Assembly: GCA_944989445.1 (NCBI GenBank) | Contig: CALYLW010000286.1 | Coordinates: 31,320-95,319 of the forward strand | Direction: 5' to 3' | DNA length: 64,000 bases | Origin: Ampullaceana balthica | Taxonomy: Eukaryota > Mollusca > Gastropoda > Lymnaeidae | In this document: positions 11,555 to 23,222 of the stretch, one piece after another | Numbering within the stretch: position 1 is the stretch's first letter | Layout: each line of letters starts with the position of its first letter | Notes under the pieces: model-generated | Database searches by the model: none | Told to the model about the DNA's origin: nothing | The model's input: only the letters and a program-made list of their open reading frames with translations | Translations under genes and position numbers: made by a program

Positions 11555-13645
11555 AGGGGCTTTACATTTAGGGCCTATACACCTAAGACCTGTACAGTTG
11601 TACACCTCGGGCTGTACACTATAGGCTTAGAGCCTATACACCTAAGGCCTGTACACATAGGGCTTGTATACTCTAGGCCTGTATGCTTAGGGCCTGTACA
11701 CTTAATGCCTGTATACCTCAGGTATGTACACCTTAGGCCTAGGGCCTATACACCTAATGCCTGTACACTTTGGGCCTGTACACTATGGGCCTGTATACCT
11801 TGGATCTGTACATTTAGGGCCTGTACACTTAGGGCCTGTATACCTTGGGCCTGTACACTTAGGGCCTGTATACCTTGGGCCTGTACACTTAGGGCCTGTA
11901 CACTTTGGGCCTGTACACTATGGGCCTGTATACATTGGGCCTGTACACTTAGGGCCTGTATACCTTGGGCCTGTACACTTAGGGCTGTATCACTTGGGTC
12001 TGTACACTTAGGGCCTGTACACATTGGGCCTGTATACCTTGGGCCTGTACACTTAGGGCCTGTACACCTTGGGCCTGTACACTTAGGGCCTGTATACCTT
12101 GGGCCTGTACACTTAGGGCCTGTACACCTTGGGCCTGTACACTGGGCCTGTATACCTTGGACTCTGTATACCTTGGGCCTGTATACCTTGGGTCTGTACA
12201 CTTAGGGCCTGTATACCCTGGGCCTGTACACATTGGGCCTGTACATCACGGGCCTGTATACCTTGGGAATGTATACCTTGGGCGGTATACCTTGGGCCTG
12301 TACACCTTGGGCCTGTACACCTTGGGCCTGTACATTTAGGGCCTGTATACCTTGGGCCTGTACACTTAGGGCCTGTATACCCTGGGCCTGTACACATTGG
12401 GCCTGTATACCTTGGGCATGTACACCTTGGGCCTGTACATCTCGGGCCTGTATACGTTGGGCGGTATACCTTGGCCTGTACACAATTTGCCTGTATACCC
12501 TGGGCCTGTACACTGGGCTGTAACCTGGGCCTGTATACCTTGGGCCTGTACACCTTGGGCCTGTACACCTTGGGCCTGTATACCCTGGGCCTGTACACTT
12601 AGGGCCTGTACACTTTGGGCCTGTACACTATGGGCCTGTATAACTTGGATCTGTACACCTTGGGCCTGTATACAATGGGCCTGTACACTTAGGGCCTGTA
12701 CACATTGGGCTGTATACCTTGGGCCTGTACACTTAGGGCCTGTACACCTTGGGCCTGTATACCTTGGGCCTGTATACCTTGGGCCTGTATACCCTGGGCC
12801 TGTACACATTGGGCCTGTACATCTCGGGTCTGTATACCTTGGGAATGTATACCTTGGGCGGTATACCTTGGGGCTGTACACCTTTGGCCTGTACATTTAG
12901 GGCCTGTATACCTTGGGCATGTACACTTAGGGCCTGTACACCCTGGGCCTGTACACATTGGGCCTGTATACCTTGGGCCTGTATACCTTGGGCTTGTATA
13001 CCTTGGGCCTGTACACCTTGGGCCTGTACATCTCGGGCCTGTATACCTTGGGCGGTATACCTTGGCCTGTACACCTTGGCCTGTATACCTTGGGCCTGTA
13101 TACCTTGGTCCTGTATACCTTGGGCCTGTACACCTTGGGACTGTACACCTTGGGCCTGTACACCTTGGGCCTGTATACCTTGGGCCTGTATACCTTGGGC
13201 CTGTATACCTTGGGCCTGTACACCTTGGGCCTGTATACATTGGGCGGTATACCTTGGGCCTGTACACCTTTGGCCTGTACATCTCGGGCCTGTATACCTT
13301 GGGCGGTATACCTTGGCCTGTACACCTTGGCCTGTATACCATGGGCCTGTACACCTTGGGCCTGTACACCTTGGGCCTGTACACCTTGGGCCTGTACACT
13401 TAGGGCCTGTATACCTTGGGCCTGTACACTTAGGGCCTGTATACCTGGGCCTGTACACCTGTGGCCTGTACACCTTGGGCCTGTACACCTGGGCCTGGGC
13501 CTGTACACCTTGGGCATGTACACCTTGGGCCTGAATACCTTGGGCCTGTATACCTTGGGCCTGTACACCTTTGGCATGTACACCTTGGGCCTGTATACCT
13601 TGGGCCTGTACACCTTGGGCCTGTACACCTTGGGCATGTATACGT
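11555..13645. repeat. 15-bp tandem repeat, about 140 copies
   Basis: Unit GGGCCTGTACACCTT, with CAC/TAC and CCTT/ACTTA variants. One frame reads GPVHL and others WACTP or GLYTL; the minus strand reads KVYRP or QAQGV. Open frames on both strands exist only because 15 is divisible by three. Longer higher-order blocks recur, for example TTGGGCGGTATACC near 12288, 12461, 12855, 13048, 13241 and 13301. Confidence 0.95.
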
Positions 13646-14316
13646 AGTGGATGTAGAGCAAGAACCTGTATAGCTATGGCATATAAAGCTTTGTTCTGTA
13701 CTGTTAACATAATTTAGTTACTTATGGGCTATTAAAACAACTCATTTCGTTTCGTGATCTTTCGTCTCTTCGATTTTGGTCACAATTTCGAAGTGGATTC
13801 ATTCCCCTTGTTCAAAGATTATTTACCTCCCTTTAAAAGAATTTATCATGAGATTCCAAAACACAATCTTGAGAGACTTGAAAGCGAATAACTGTAAGGC
13901 TTTGACTCTATGTTACTGGTAGCTACGCTAATGCCATCTCCCTGGTTATAAGACATCGCTAGCAAAGTAGAAACTAGTGACATCTCCCTGGTTAGAATAA
14001 GAAATCGCTAGTAAAGTGATCTCCCCTGATGTAAACATGGATGTCGTCTATGTGGAATGTCACAGAAAATGTCTTTCACCGACACGGTTCCCAGCTGGGG
14101 TCTCATATTATGACACGCACAATCTCTTAGTTCCTTCTACGGTATTCCGATGATCACCTATCGTCACCCTAGTTTAAGATCCATTGATTCCTGAATAACT
14201 TGGACACATGGAGAAAACGTCGTGCAAATACCAGACAAGGTGTTGGCGTGACGCGAGATTAAAATTAGATACATTGAGGAGGCCGCCGTAGACATACCAC
14301 CATCACCCCCCTCACA

Positions 14317-14317
<1 letters not shown>
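13646..14317. other. No gene seen; short two-copy repeat
   Basis: CATCTCCCTGGTTA with AAATCGCTAG-type sequence appears twice (13936-14020). Otherwise unique sequence without a recognisable gene. Confidence 0.5.

Positions 14318-14387
<70 letters not shown>
14318..14387. repeat. (AC)n microsatellite, about 35 repeats
   Basis: Perfect AC/CA run of about 70 bp. Confidence 0.98.
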
Positions 14388-14689
14388 TCCACAGAAATAA
14401 GTTAAGGCGACGGTTCCAGGTGATGCACCAGCGGGCATACGTCACCTACAGGTCGTGTGGTTGGTTCAGTTCACATCACAACAGAGGAACTTAGATGTAG
14501 TACTAACTTGGGAGGTCAGCAAGCATGGTCAAAGTTTGGTCTACCTCTCATTGGTCTATCTCTCATTTTCTCTTGTGAATGCTGCTGCAGATGATGTTGT
14601 GTGTATCTTGGTGACCACGAAACGCTGTAGCTGTGGTAGTATTGTACCATGGACTGTTCTTGTGTTGGTCACACTGATATGTGATGATC

Positions 14690-14869
14690 AAACTGGTGTG
14701 TGCAGGTCAAATTGATGTGTGCTTGTCAAACTTATGTGTGCTGGTCAAACTTATGTGTGCTGGTCAAACTGGTGTGTGCTGGTCAAACTGTTTGTGCTGG
14801 TCAAACTGGTGTGTGCTGGTCAAACTGGTGTGTGCTGGTCAAACTGTTTGTGCTGGTCAAAATTATGCG
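14690..14869. repeat. About 17-bp tandem repeat at the edge of a hAT pseudogene
   Basis: Unit GTGTGCTGGTCAAACTG, about 10 copies. It abuts the position where the minus-strand hAT-A homology stops. Confidence 0.9.
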
Positions 14870-15753
14870 GACACAGCTTGAAATTAAAATAGCAATTGTT
14901 AGAAGTATTTGCAGTGGAATGCACAGTTTGGAAATACGTCATCTCCCTATGAAACAATAAAACCAAGAATCTCCAAAGGAGTTTACGGTAGAACTTCAGT
15001 CCGGGAACTGAACAGCATTTTGTATGCTCCGATTTATGTGTACAATGTCGTAGAAATTTCCAAAATCTAAGCAATTTTGAGGAAATGTATCGAAATTTGT
15101 CGCAGCGAGAATAGTTTTGACGTTTATTAAAAATCCAAATTTGGTTGGAGTCTATCAATTACGCTGTTCATAACACATACAATTTCTTCTTCTGCAGAAA
15201 GTCCTGCATCTCTTGCTAATTCTTCAGTTATCCTCCGATATCGTCTAATCCTTCTGTCAACCTCGATTCCCCAAGTTGTGCATCTTGTTTTTCCATTGTC
15301 TATCGCAACTATGCAAAACTTATCACGAATGTTGACAAGTTCTTGCACCAGCGATTCAAGATCAGATGCTGCTTCCTTGAAATTCATAGTAGGATCCTGC
15401 AACCGTTTCTGGACACGATCAATTTTCCAAAGTATGATGTTCCAGAAATGTATAAAAACTAGGAAGTTTAAGTTTAATATACCAGCCAGCAAAGTTTCTG
15501 CATCACTTCAGTTGTCAGGCGTCATAGTTGAATCTTCTGATAATTTTTCCAACAACCCTACTAGTTCATATAGTCCTTCATAAATAGCTTTAACAGCTTC
15601 TGATCGTGCACTCCAGCATGTTTCAGGCTCCCTCTTCATTGTGATTGGCACAACTCTTTTTAATTCTTGCTAACGAGTTGTTGAACGAGATAAAAACAAA
15701 TATATACTTTCAACTGTTCCAAAATACGTGATAATAACTGGATCCTGTTTAGA

Positions 15754-17217
15754 TAGGGTTGCCAGATCAGTGGACACCAAAAGGAGGACATTTTAAATAT
15801 TTCATTTGAGTCGTCCCGGATTAAACTTAAAGTCAGTACAATTTTATTGTAATAGCTGCCACTTTTCATGCAAGAGTCTTAGAAAACTGTTCATTTTTGT
15901 CTTGTACAAATGATTTAAGATTGCTGTATTGGTCAAACACTTGCACATCATCTACAATACCCTTCTCTTTCAAATACAATATACGCGCCAAAAGGTCATC
16001 AAGTTTACATTCTATCATATTATCTAAGTTAATTGTCATCCTTCCGTCTCGCGAGGCGATGGTGCATCACTGTTGAGTTAGGTTGCATTTCCTCGAGTGG
16101 CTGTGCAGTCTTATCCGTAAGTGACAGTCTTTACCACAGTTTTTACACACGAGTTCTGTGCTTCCAAATGTTTTTGCCTTATGTACACTCCCAGTCGCTT
16201 GTGCGTATTCTGGCTGCTTTCATGTCCCTTTGGCAGACATCTTTAAATTGCGGAGGTGGATGACCTGACTTCCTCTTTCCCGATGCCATGCAGTTCTCCA
16301 TAAAGGAGGTCCTTGGGGATGCGGCCCTGGCTCATTCTCTTAACATGTCCTAGCCATCTCAGGCGTCTTTCACTAAGGATTGAGAACATGCTTTGGGTAT
16401 TGGCACGTATTAGGACCTCAGTATTAAGTACTTTGTCTTGCCATTTAATGCCAAGGATGTGGCAAAGGCATCTCAAGTGGAAGATTTGAACCTTGCGCTC
16501 TTGGGATGTATAAGTGGTCCATGTCTCGCTCCCGCATAGCAGTGTACTAATGACGCAGGCTCTATAGACGCACAGTTTGGTTTTCTCTGTTAATTTGGTG
16601 TTTGGTCAGACCCGTTTATTTATTTTGCCATTGTGCTGCCTTGCCAATTCTACTAAGTACATCCAATTGAAGCATTGAAATTCATCAAAAGTTTTCAACC
16701 ACTTTTCTAAGTAACAAATGCATGCTTCATACACCAACTTAACATCTGCCAAACTCTTCTTCTTGACCACCTTCCTTAAGTCTTCTCAACATCTCCTTGA
16801 CTGTCAGTGAAATAAATGTCTCTTCCAATTTATTTTTTAAAACTTACAAGGTTGTGTGAAGACGGCTCATAACCTCCAATGCTGCTGCTTCTTAGATTTC
16901 ATTTTCAATGACTGCGATATTTTTTTAACCTAGAACTAGATATTTTCGTCCTTGTCTAGATTTGTAAGTCTTAAAAATAGCCATAATCTATTTTTATTTA
17001 AAGTAAACATACGATGAAATAGTTGTAAAAACGATACATAAAAATATAATAAAAATTGTAAGAAAGAGCCGCCGACATTTGAAACAATTTTAACTTTGCC
17101 TGTCGGACGGAGAACATTGAGCTAAAAATGAGGACATGTCCTCCTTCTGCCGGGACGGAGAACATTGAGCTAAAAATGTGGACATGTCCTCCTTCTGCCG
17201 GACGTCTGGCAACCCTA
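15754..17217 (-). mobile_element. hAT-B element inserted in hAT-A, with 8-bp TSD
   Basis: TIRs: left TAGGGTTGCCAGA followed by AAGGAGGACAT, right the inverse (ATGTCCTCCTT, then TCTGGCAACCCTA). The flanks are TGTTTAGA (15746-15753) and TGTTTAGC (17218-17225), a 7/8 match and the 8-bp duplication expected of hAT. Minus-strand coding remnants include YLEKWLKTFDEFQCFNWMYL and, after the LINE insertion, KLDDLLARILYLKEKGIVDD and VFDQYSNLKSFVQDKNEQ, a hAT-type transposase C-terminal region. It carries several stops. Confidence 0.85.
16030..16652 (-). mobile_element. LINE family 2 fragment inserted in hAT-B, 6-bp TSD
   Basis: A 5'-truncated 3' part of the LINE seen at 42.4-44.2 kb. CTAAGT flanks it at 16024-16029 and 16653-16658. 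Removing the insert and one CTAAGT rejoins the hAT-B frame (FNWMYL to DNMIECKLDD). Coding remnants include KWQDKVLNTEVLIRANTQSM and RRLRWLGHVKRMS. The 3' end on the minus strand is a hairpin with CGCGAGACGGAAGGATGAC. Confidence 0.85.
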
Positions 17218-17699
17218 TGTTTAGCTGAGTTTAAGCTGTTGTTGTCACAGTTTGCAAACAATGCTCTGTGATTTCTGGCACATATTCACTGTTGAAGGCC
17301 AGATATATCCCCAGTCATTACATCAGCATAGTTATGTTATTGTGACCGACAGTCGGCTAGAGATATGTTATCATATTCCAGTTTCTCTACGATAACCCTT
17401 TCAAGGCTTGCTGCGTCTTTGGAATGTATCTGAACAAAACCTAAAAATGATTCTTTAATTGTTACTTAATGCACAATGGGGGCGCCAAATCATGCTTGCC
17501 AACTGGTTTGTAAAGAGATATTTGTGGAGCTCCAAAATTCAATCTTGCAAACGTATTTGAAATTTATTAGTTTACATCAAAAAAAATTTGAATGATTAAT
17601 TTTAATACTCATTTTGGCGCCCCCTAACGTGACGCCCGGGGACATATATCCCCCCTGCACCCCCAAGCTACGCCAGTGACTGGGAGTATCACAACTAAA

Positions 17700-18237
17700 A
17701 GAAGATCGTCTGTTTTCATTTAGATTTAGCTGGAAGGCAAGCTGGCAGCTGTTAACGGAATGCGAAAAGAATCTTTGAAAAACTAAGATGACGAAAAAGA
17801 GCTGTTTTAACTGATCCACACTCTAGGCAAACACCAAACACACACACACATATCTCATCCCACACATCACCCCCCCCCCGCAACACACACACATCCATGC
17901 CAATGGGATTCACACATGTGCACCTAGACATACAGAAAGAAAACACAGCAAGGTTGAATGGTAAACGCTTGCATGCTTGCTCATACAAAAACAACATACA
18001 AAATCATCATACGCTGAGGCGTCTGCGTTCACTATAACCCGATGCCCACTCGTCAAAGATATGACGTTCGTTTCACACCGTCGATTTCATTTACACTTCT
18101 GCCGTTAATTCCCGCCCTCCATCTGCCCTCGGCATGTTTGCTGTAATCTGACACCCATGTCTACAGACAGGACGACTCGTAGGCTATCACTTTTTTTCCC
18201 CCATGGAGAGTTGCGGAGTTTTATTTAACATTTTTAT
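17700..18237. other. No gene seen
   Basis: Unique sequence with CA-rich patches near 17840-17900. Confidence 0.5.
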
Positions 18238-18362
18238 TATAAAAATATGATTGTATGTTCACTTGTCTGTAGTTTATGGGTGCTTTTGATTGTATGTTCA
18301 CTTGTCTGTAGTTAATGGGTGCTTTTGATTGTATGTTCACTTGTCTGTAGTTTATGGGTGCT
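18238..18362. repeat. 39-bp tandem repeat, 3 copies
   Basis: Core GATTGTATGTTCACTTGTCT then GTAGTTTATGGGTGCTTTT. Confidence 0.95.
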
Positions 18363-18550
18363 CTTATGTGCATGAGATTTCTTCTTGTTCTTGTTTCAAA
18401 TATATGGGAAGTAAGTTTGTTGCGATTATCTGAAATGTTTTTTAATCTATACAACGTATAACATGCTATCTTGTTGTCCAAATTGTTTGCCTTCTAAATT
18501 TCTTTTAAAATGCACTAACTACCGCTACTGATTTATAAAACTACTACACC

Positions 18551-18849
18551 GTTAGTCTAGCTATAGTTAGTCTAGCTATAGTTAGTCTAGCTATAGTTAG
18601 TCTAGCTATAGTTAGTCTAGCTATAGTTAGTCTAGCTATAGTTAGTCTAGCTATAGTTAGTCTAGCTATAGTTAGTCTAGCTATAGTTAGTCTAGCTATA
18701 GTTAGTCTAGCTATAGTTAGTCTAGCTATAGTTAGTCTAGCTATAGTTAGTCTAGCTATAGTTAGTCTAGCTATAGTTAGTCTAGCTATAGTTAGTCTAG
18801 CTATAGTTAGTCTAGCTATAGTTAGTCTAGCTATAGTTAGTCTAGCTAT
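18551..18849. repeat. 15-bp tandem repeat, about 20 perfect copies
   Basis: Unit GTTAGTCTAGCTATA, without visible variation across the array; contains the palindrome TAGCTA. Confidence 0.98.
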
Positions 18850-18869
18850 GTCTGTATGTCAATATCTGA

Positions 18870-19180
18870 ATGTTTTTGTCTGAATCTCTATGTATGAATG
18901 TCTATGACTGAATGTTCATGTCTATGTTTGAATGTCTGAGTGTCTATACCTGAGTGTCTATGTCTGAGTGTCTATGTCTGAGTGTCTATGCCTGAGTGTC
19001 TATGTCTGAGTGTCTATGTCTGAGTGGCTATGTCTGAGTGTCTATGTCTGAGTGTCTATGTCTGAGTGTCTATGTCTGAGTGTCTATGCCTGAGTGTCTA
19101 TGCCTGAGTGTCTATGTCTGAGTGTCTATGTCCGAGTGTCTATGCCTGAGTGTCTATGCCTGTCTATGCCCGAGTGTCTA
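18870..19180. repeat. 14-bp tandem repeat, about 20 copies
   Basis: Unit TGTCTGAGTGTCTA with TGCCTG variants. It directly follows the 15-bp array. Confidence 0.9.
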
Positions 19181-19230
19181 TTTCTGCATGTTTGTGTTTG
19201 AGAGTTGAGAGTTAGCTCCCATTGACTTAA

Positions 19231-19342
19231 TAACTCAATACATGTGACGTCATCAACCAACTCAATACATGTGACGTCATCAACCAACTCAATACATGTG
19301 ACGTCATCAACCAACTCAATACATGTACACGTCATCAACAAC
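19231..19342. repeat. 27-bp tandem repeat with CRE palindrome, about 4 copies
   Basis: Core AACTCAATACATGTGACGTC then ATCAACC. The octamer TGACGTCA is intact in three copies and lost in the fourth by an ACA insertion. Confidence 0.95.
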
Positions 19343-19349
19343 CTGAATT

Positions 19350-19456
19350 AACGCCACCAATAACATCCCTAACACCACCAATAACATCCCTAACGCCACC
19401 AATAACATCCCTAACGCCACCAATAACATCCCTAACGCCACCAATAACATCCCTAA
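19350..19456. repeat. 21-bp tandem repeat, about 5 copies
   Basis: Unit core CGCCACCAATAACATCCCTA. Confidence 0.95.
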
Positions 19457-19639
19457 CCTCATCTACAACTACATGGAAACGTCGAGCTTTTCAAAAGCGC
19501 TTCAAGCGGCTATAGAGATAATCCGAAAGGATTAGTAAGCTAAACGGTTCATTATTATGGTTTTTGTCACCGCTAGGACCGCACTGTCGGGAAAGACCGT
19601 CTTTGAAAACAGCCTCGCTAAATAACTGACGCTGGTGGT

Positions 19640-19886
19640 CGCAAGCCCATGAGTCGTATGTCGTAAGCCCATGAGTCGTATGTCGTAAGCCCATGAGTCG
19701 AATGTCGTAAGCCCATGAGTCGTGTGTCGTAAGCCCATGAGTCGAATGTCGTAAGCCCATGAGTCGTATGTCGTAAGCCCATGAGTCGAATGTCGTGAGC
19801 CCATGAGTCGTATGTCGTAAGCCCATGAGTCGTATGTCGTAAGCCCATGCGTCGTATGTCGTAAGCCCATGTGCCGTAAGCCCATT
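19640..19886. repeat. 22-bp tandem repeat, about 11 copies
   Basis: Core GTCGTAAGCCCATGAGTCGT, with GTATGTC, GAATGTC and GTGTGTC variants. Confidence 0.95.
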
Positions 19887-20019
19887 TTAAGCTCGCCGTC
19901 TCGTGTACATTTTTAGATCCTGGTTTAGCTTAATTAAATAGATTTTTTAAAATCTATTTTTTTTCAATGACAAGGGTGCAGAGTTCAGTCCCTTGAGTTC
20001 TTGTCAGCTGTTATGGTGT

Positions 20020-20140
20020 TTTTTTCTACTCTCCTTTCTTTTTCTCTTTCACTCCATATTTCTCTTTTTCTCCCCCCTCTCTCTCTCTCTCTCTCACTGT
20101 CTGTCTGTCTGTCTTTCTCTCTGTCTCTCTCTCTTTCCGT
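20020..20140. repeat. CT-rich low-complexity tract
   Basis: Runs of CTCTCT, TTTCTCTTT and CTGTCTGTCTGT. Confidence 0.8.
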
Positions 20141-20377
20141 GCCTGTAATTCAACTTGTTCAATTTCGTTCATTGTTTGAAAGAAGAGGTTTAACCTGCGT
20201 GAAAAGGGCAACCAAGGGAGGTCAAACGAAGCTTTTTTTTTAAAAAGGGGAACTTAGTTTACCCTGACCCACCAAGGAATTATCAAAGCTGTTTTGGAGT
20301 ATCTCATTGATTTCGGCCGTTGGGGCAGCGCATATTTCGTTTATGTCAAATAAATTTGTGTCATTCTAGTCTCAGTC

Positions 20378-22104
20378 AGAGTGTGTAGTGTCAATCATAG
20401 TGTGTAGTCTCCGTCATAGTGTGCAGTCTCAATCGTTGTGTGTAGTCTCAGTAATGGTGTGTAGTCTCAGTCATAGTTCGTAGTCTTAGTCATAGTGTGT
20501 AGTCCTAGTCATAGTGTGTAGTCCAAGTCATAGTGTGTAGTCCAAGTCACAGTGTGTAGTCCAAGTCATAGTGTGTAGCCTCAGTCATAATGTGTAGTCT
20601 CAATCATAGTGTGTAGTCTCAATCATAGTGTGTAGTCTCAATCATAATGTGTAGTCTCAATCATAGTGTGTAGTCTCAATCATAATGTGTAGTCTCAATC
20701 ATAGTGTGTAGTCTCAATCATAGTGTGTAGTCTCAATCATAGTGTGTAGTCTCAATCATAATGTGTAGTCTCAATCATAGTGTGTAGTCTCAATCATAAT
20801 GTGTAGTCTCAATCATAGTGTGTAGTCTCAATCATAATGTGTAGTCTCAATCATAGTGTGTAGTCTCAATCATAATGTGTAGTCTCAATCATAGTGTGTA
20901 GTCTCAATCATAGTGTGTAGTCTCAATCATAGTGTGTAGTCTCAATCATAGTGTGTAGTCTCAATCATAGTGTGTAGTCTCAATCATAGTGTGTAGTCTC
21001 AATCATAATGTGTAGTCTCAATCATAGAGTGTAGTCTCAATCATAATGTGTAGTCTCAATCATAGTGTGTAGTCTCAATCATAGTGTGTAGTCTCAATCA
21101 TAGTGTGTAGACTCAATCATAGTGTGTAGTCCAAGTCATAGTGTGTAGTCCAAGTCATAGTGTGTAGACTCAGTCACAGTGTGTAGTCCAAGTCATAGTG
21201 TGTAGTCCAAGTCATAGTGTGTAGTCCAAGTCATAGTGTGTAGTCTCAATCACAGTGTGCAGTCCAAGTCATAGTGTGTAGTCCAAGTCATAGTGTGTAG
21301 TCCAAGTCATAGTGTGTAGTCCAAGTCATAGTGTGTAGTCTCAATCACAGTGTGTAGTCCAAGTCATAGTGTGTAGTCCAAGTCATAGTGTGTAGTCCAA
21401 GTCATAGTGTGTAGTCTCAATCACAGTGTGTAGTCCAAGTCATAGTTTGTAGTCTCAATCATAGTGTGTAGTCCAAGTCATAGTGTGTAGTCTCAATCAC
21501 AGTGTGTAGTCCAAGTCATAGTGTGTAGTCCAAGTCATAGTGTGTTGTCCAAGTCATAGTGTGTAGTCTCAATCACAGTGTGTAGTCCAAGTCATAGTGT
21601 GTAGTCCAAGTCATAGTGTGTAGTCCAAGTCATAGTGTGTAGTCCAAGTCATAGTGTGTAGTCTCAATCACAGTGTGTAGTCCAAGTCATAGTGTGTAGT
21701 CCAAGTCATAGTGTGTAGTCCAAGTCATAGTGTGTAGTCTCAATCACAGTGTGTAGTCCAAGTCATAGTGTGTAGTCTCAATCACAGTGTGTAGTCCAAG
21801 TCATAGTGTGTAGTCCAAGTCATAGTGTGTAGTCCAAGTCATAGTGTGTAGTCTCAATCACAGTGTGTAGTCCAAGTCATAGTGTGTAGTCTCAATCACA
21901 GTGTGTAGTGCAAGTCATAGTGTGTAGTCCAAGTCATAGTGTGTAGTGTGTAGTCCAAGTCATAGTGTGTAGTGTGTAGTCCAAGTCATAGTGTGTAGTG
22001 TGTAGTCCAAGTCATAGTGTGTAGTGTGTAGTCCAAGTCATAGTGTGTAGTGTGTAGTCCAAGTCATAGTGTGTAGTGTGTAGTGTGTAGTGTGTAGTGT
22101 GTAG
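20378..22104. repeat. 19-bp tandem repeat, about 90 copies, two interleaved types
   Basis: Two units, GTGTGTAGTCTCAATCATA and GTGTGTAGTCCAAGTCATA. The left half is almost all TCTCAATCATA/ATAATG type. The right half is mainly CCAAGTCATA with one TCTCAATCACA inserted every three to five units, giving a higher-order repeat. The extreme right gains GTGTGTA-only extensions. Confidence 0.95.
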
Positions 22105-22215
22105 TCTAGGGGGAGGAACATAAAGCCAAATGTTATTTTCATGTGAATGTTCCCCAGAATTTCCCCAGGATTTCCCCAGGGCTCATGTGACTAGCTCCGC
22201 CCCCACCCTATCCTG

Positions 22216-22450
22216 TTGATTAGTTGACATGAAGACATGTGTATTTAGATATGTGTAAGTACACATGTGTATTTAGATATATTATGTACACATTTGTATT
22301 TAGTGATGTTTATTTACACATGTGTATTTTCTAATGTTGATATACACATGTTATTATTTGAAATGTGTATATACACACGTGTATTTTGAAATGTGTATAT
22401 AGACACGTGTATTTTGAAATGTGTATATAGACACGTGTATTTTGAAATGT
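22216..22450. repeat. Degenerate repeat with ACACATGTGTATTT
   Basis: About 28-bp spaced copies of ACAC(A/G)(T/C)GTGTATTT, partly palindromic; the right-hand copies (22365-22450) are nearly identical. Confidence 0.8.
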
Positions 22451-22509
22451 GTATGTAAAAGAGTCACCAAGGGAGATGTAATGGAGTAAAGAAAAAAACA
22501 ACTGAACAC

Positions 22510-22624
22510 TTCAAACTGATAGCTGTCAATACGTCATTCGTGTGTTAACACACTGATAGCTGTCATTACGTCATTCGTGTGTTAACATACTGACTCGTCA
22601 TTACGTCATTCATGTGTTAACACG
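22510..22624. repeat. About 45-bp tandem repeat, 3 copies
   Basis: Core TACGTCATTCGTGTGTTAAC, just upstream of the candidate first SMOC exon. Confidence 0.85.
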
Positions 22625-22751
22625 TGTGTGTTTTCTGAAATTTAAACATAACGATTCTGTACACGGATTAAACCCCTGTGGTGGAGTTGGGGGATTATTG
22701 GATTATGCGCTAGCCAGGGAGCGGTGCGTGGACGGTGGTCATGTAGCCAGC

Positions 22752-22857
22752 ATGTCCATTACATTACATTGCCTCTTGGTCATGTGGCTTCTCCGTGGCG
22801 CTTTGGCCTTGACCGAGCTGGATACAAGGAAGGGAGCCAAACAGAAGGGGACCGAAG
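22752..22857 (+). CDS. SMOC homologue, candidate first coding exon (signal peptide)
   Basis: The exon reads as a typical secretory signal: Met, a short polar start, a hydrophobic core (LHCLLVMWLL) and a small-residue cleavage region (GALA), then a charged mature start with TELDTRKGAKQKG. It ends at a good donor, GAAG|GTAGGA, in phase 1. The next recognised exon (49463) starts in phase 1, so G plus AT makes an Asp codon and the frame is kept. SMOC proteins are secreted matricellular modulators of BMP signalling, so a signal peptide is expected. An in-frame ATG at 22614 exists, but only the ATG at 22752 places the hydrophobic stretch at the N-terminus. The 26.6-kb gap to the next exon could hold further exons, such as a Kazal or another thyroglobulin domain, but I saw none. 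Linkage to SMOC is inferred from strand, phase and secretion signal. Confidence 0.55.
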
Positions 22858-23222
22858 GTAGGATTAATGATTATATTTAGATATCGCTACTATAATCAGT
22901 AGATCAATGAAGTTAGATGAATGATTAATTGATAGATTTCGCTACTATAATTAGAAGTTCAGTGAAGTTAGATGAATGATTAATTGATAGATTTCGATAC
23001 TATAATCAGTAGATCAATGTAGTTAGACGAATGATTAATTGGTAGATATCGCTACTATAATTAATAGATCAATCTAGTTAGATTAATGATTAATTGGTAG
23101 ATATCGCTACTATAATTAATAGATCAATCTAGTTAGATTAATGATTAATTGATAGATATCGCTACTATAATCAGTAGGTCAAAATCGTTAGGAATAATGA
23201 TTAATTAGTAGATATCGCTACT
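22858..23222 (+). repeat. 55-bp tandem repeat starting at the exon 1 donor
   Basis: About 6.6 copies of a 55-bp unit. The first unit starts exactly at the intron's first base (GTAGGATTAATGATTA) and later ones start GTTAGATTAATGATTA or GTTAGGAATAATGATTA. Each unit continues with ATATCGCTACTATAAT. Confidence 0.9.

Larger units (their letters stand above)
14870..17450 (-). pseudogene. hAT-A: ZMYM1-like transposase pseudogene
   Basis: Read on the minus strand from about 17450, the pieces match the hAT-type transposase family related to ZMYM1. In order they are GFVQIHSKDAASLERVIVEK, a degraded DNA-binding/RNase H-like part with MTGDISGLQQ, and LFANCDNNSLN. After an interruption come VPITMKREPETCWSARSEAV, LAGILNLNFLVFIHFWNIIL, NFKEAASDLESLVQELVNIR, and a decayed C-terminus reaching the tandem repeat at 14870. 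Several stops and frameshifts make it inactive. Another transposon is inserted at 15754-17217. The right flank (17615-17690, ending GCTACGCCAGTGACTG) resembles a hAT terminus. Confidence 0.8.

Noticed and set aside
11705..13710. Many long open frames on both strands (up to 325 codons)
   Set aside because: A 15-bp period keeps frames open on both strands; no start context, splice sites or domains.
22614..22751. Upstream in-frame ATG extending the first SMOC exon
   Set aside because: It would bury the hydrophobic signal sequence about 46 residues into the protein; more likely 5' UTR.
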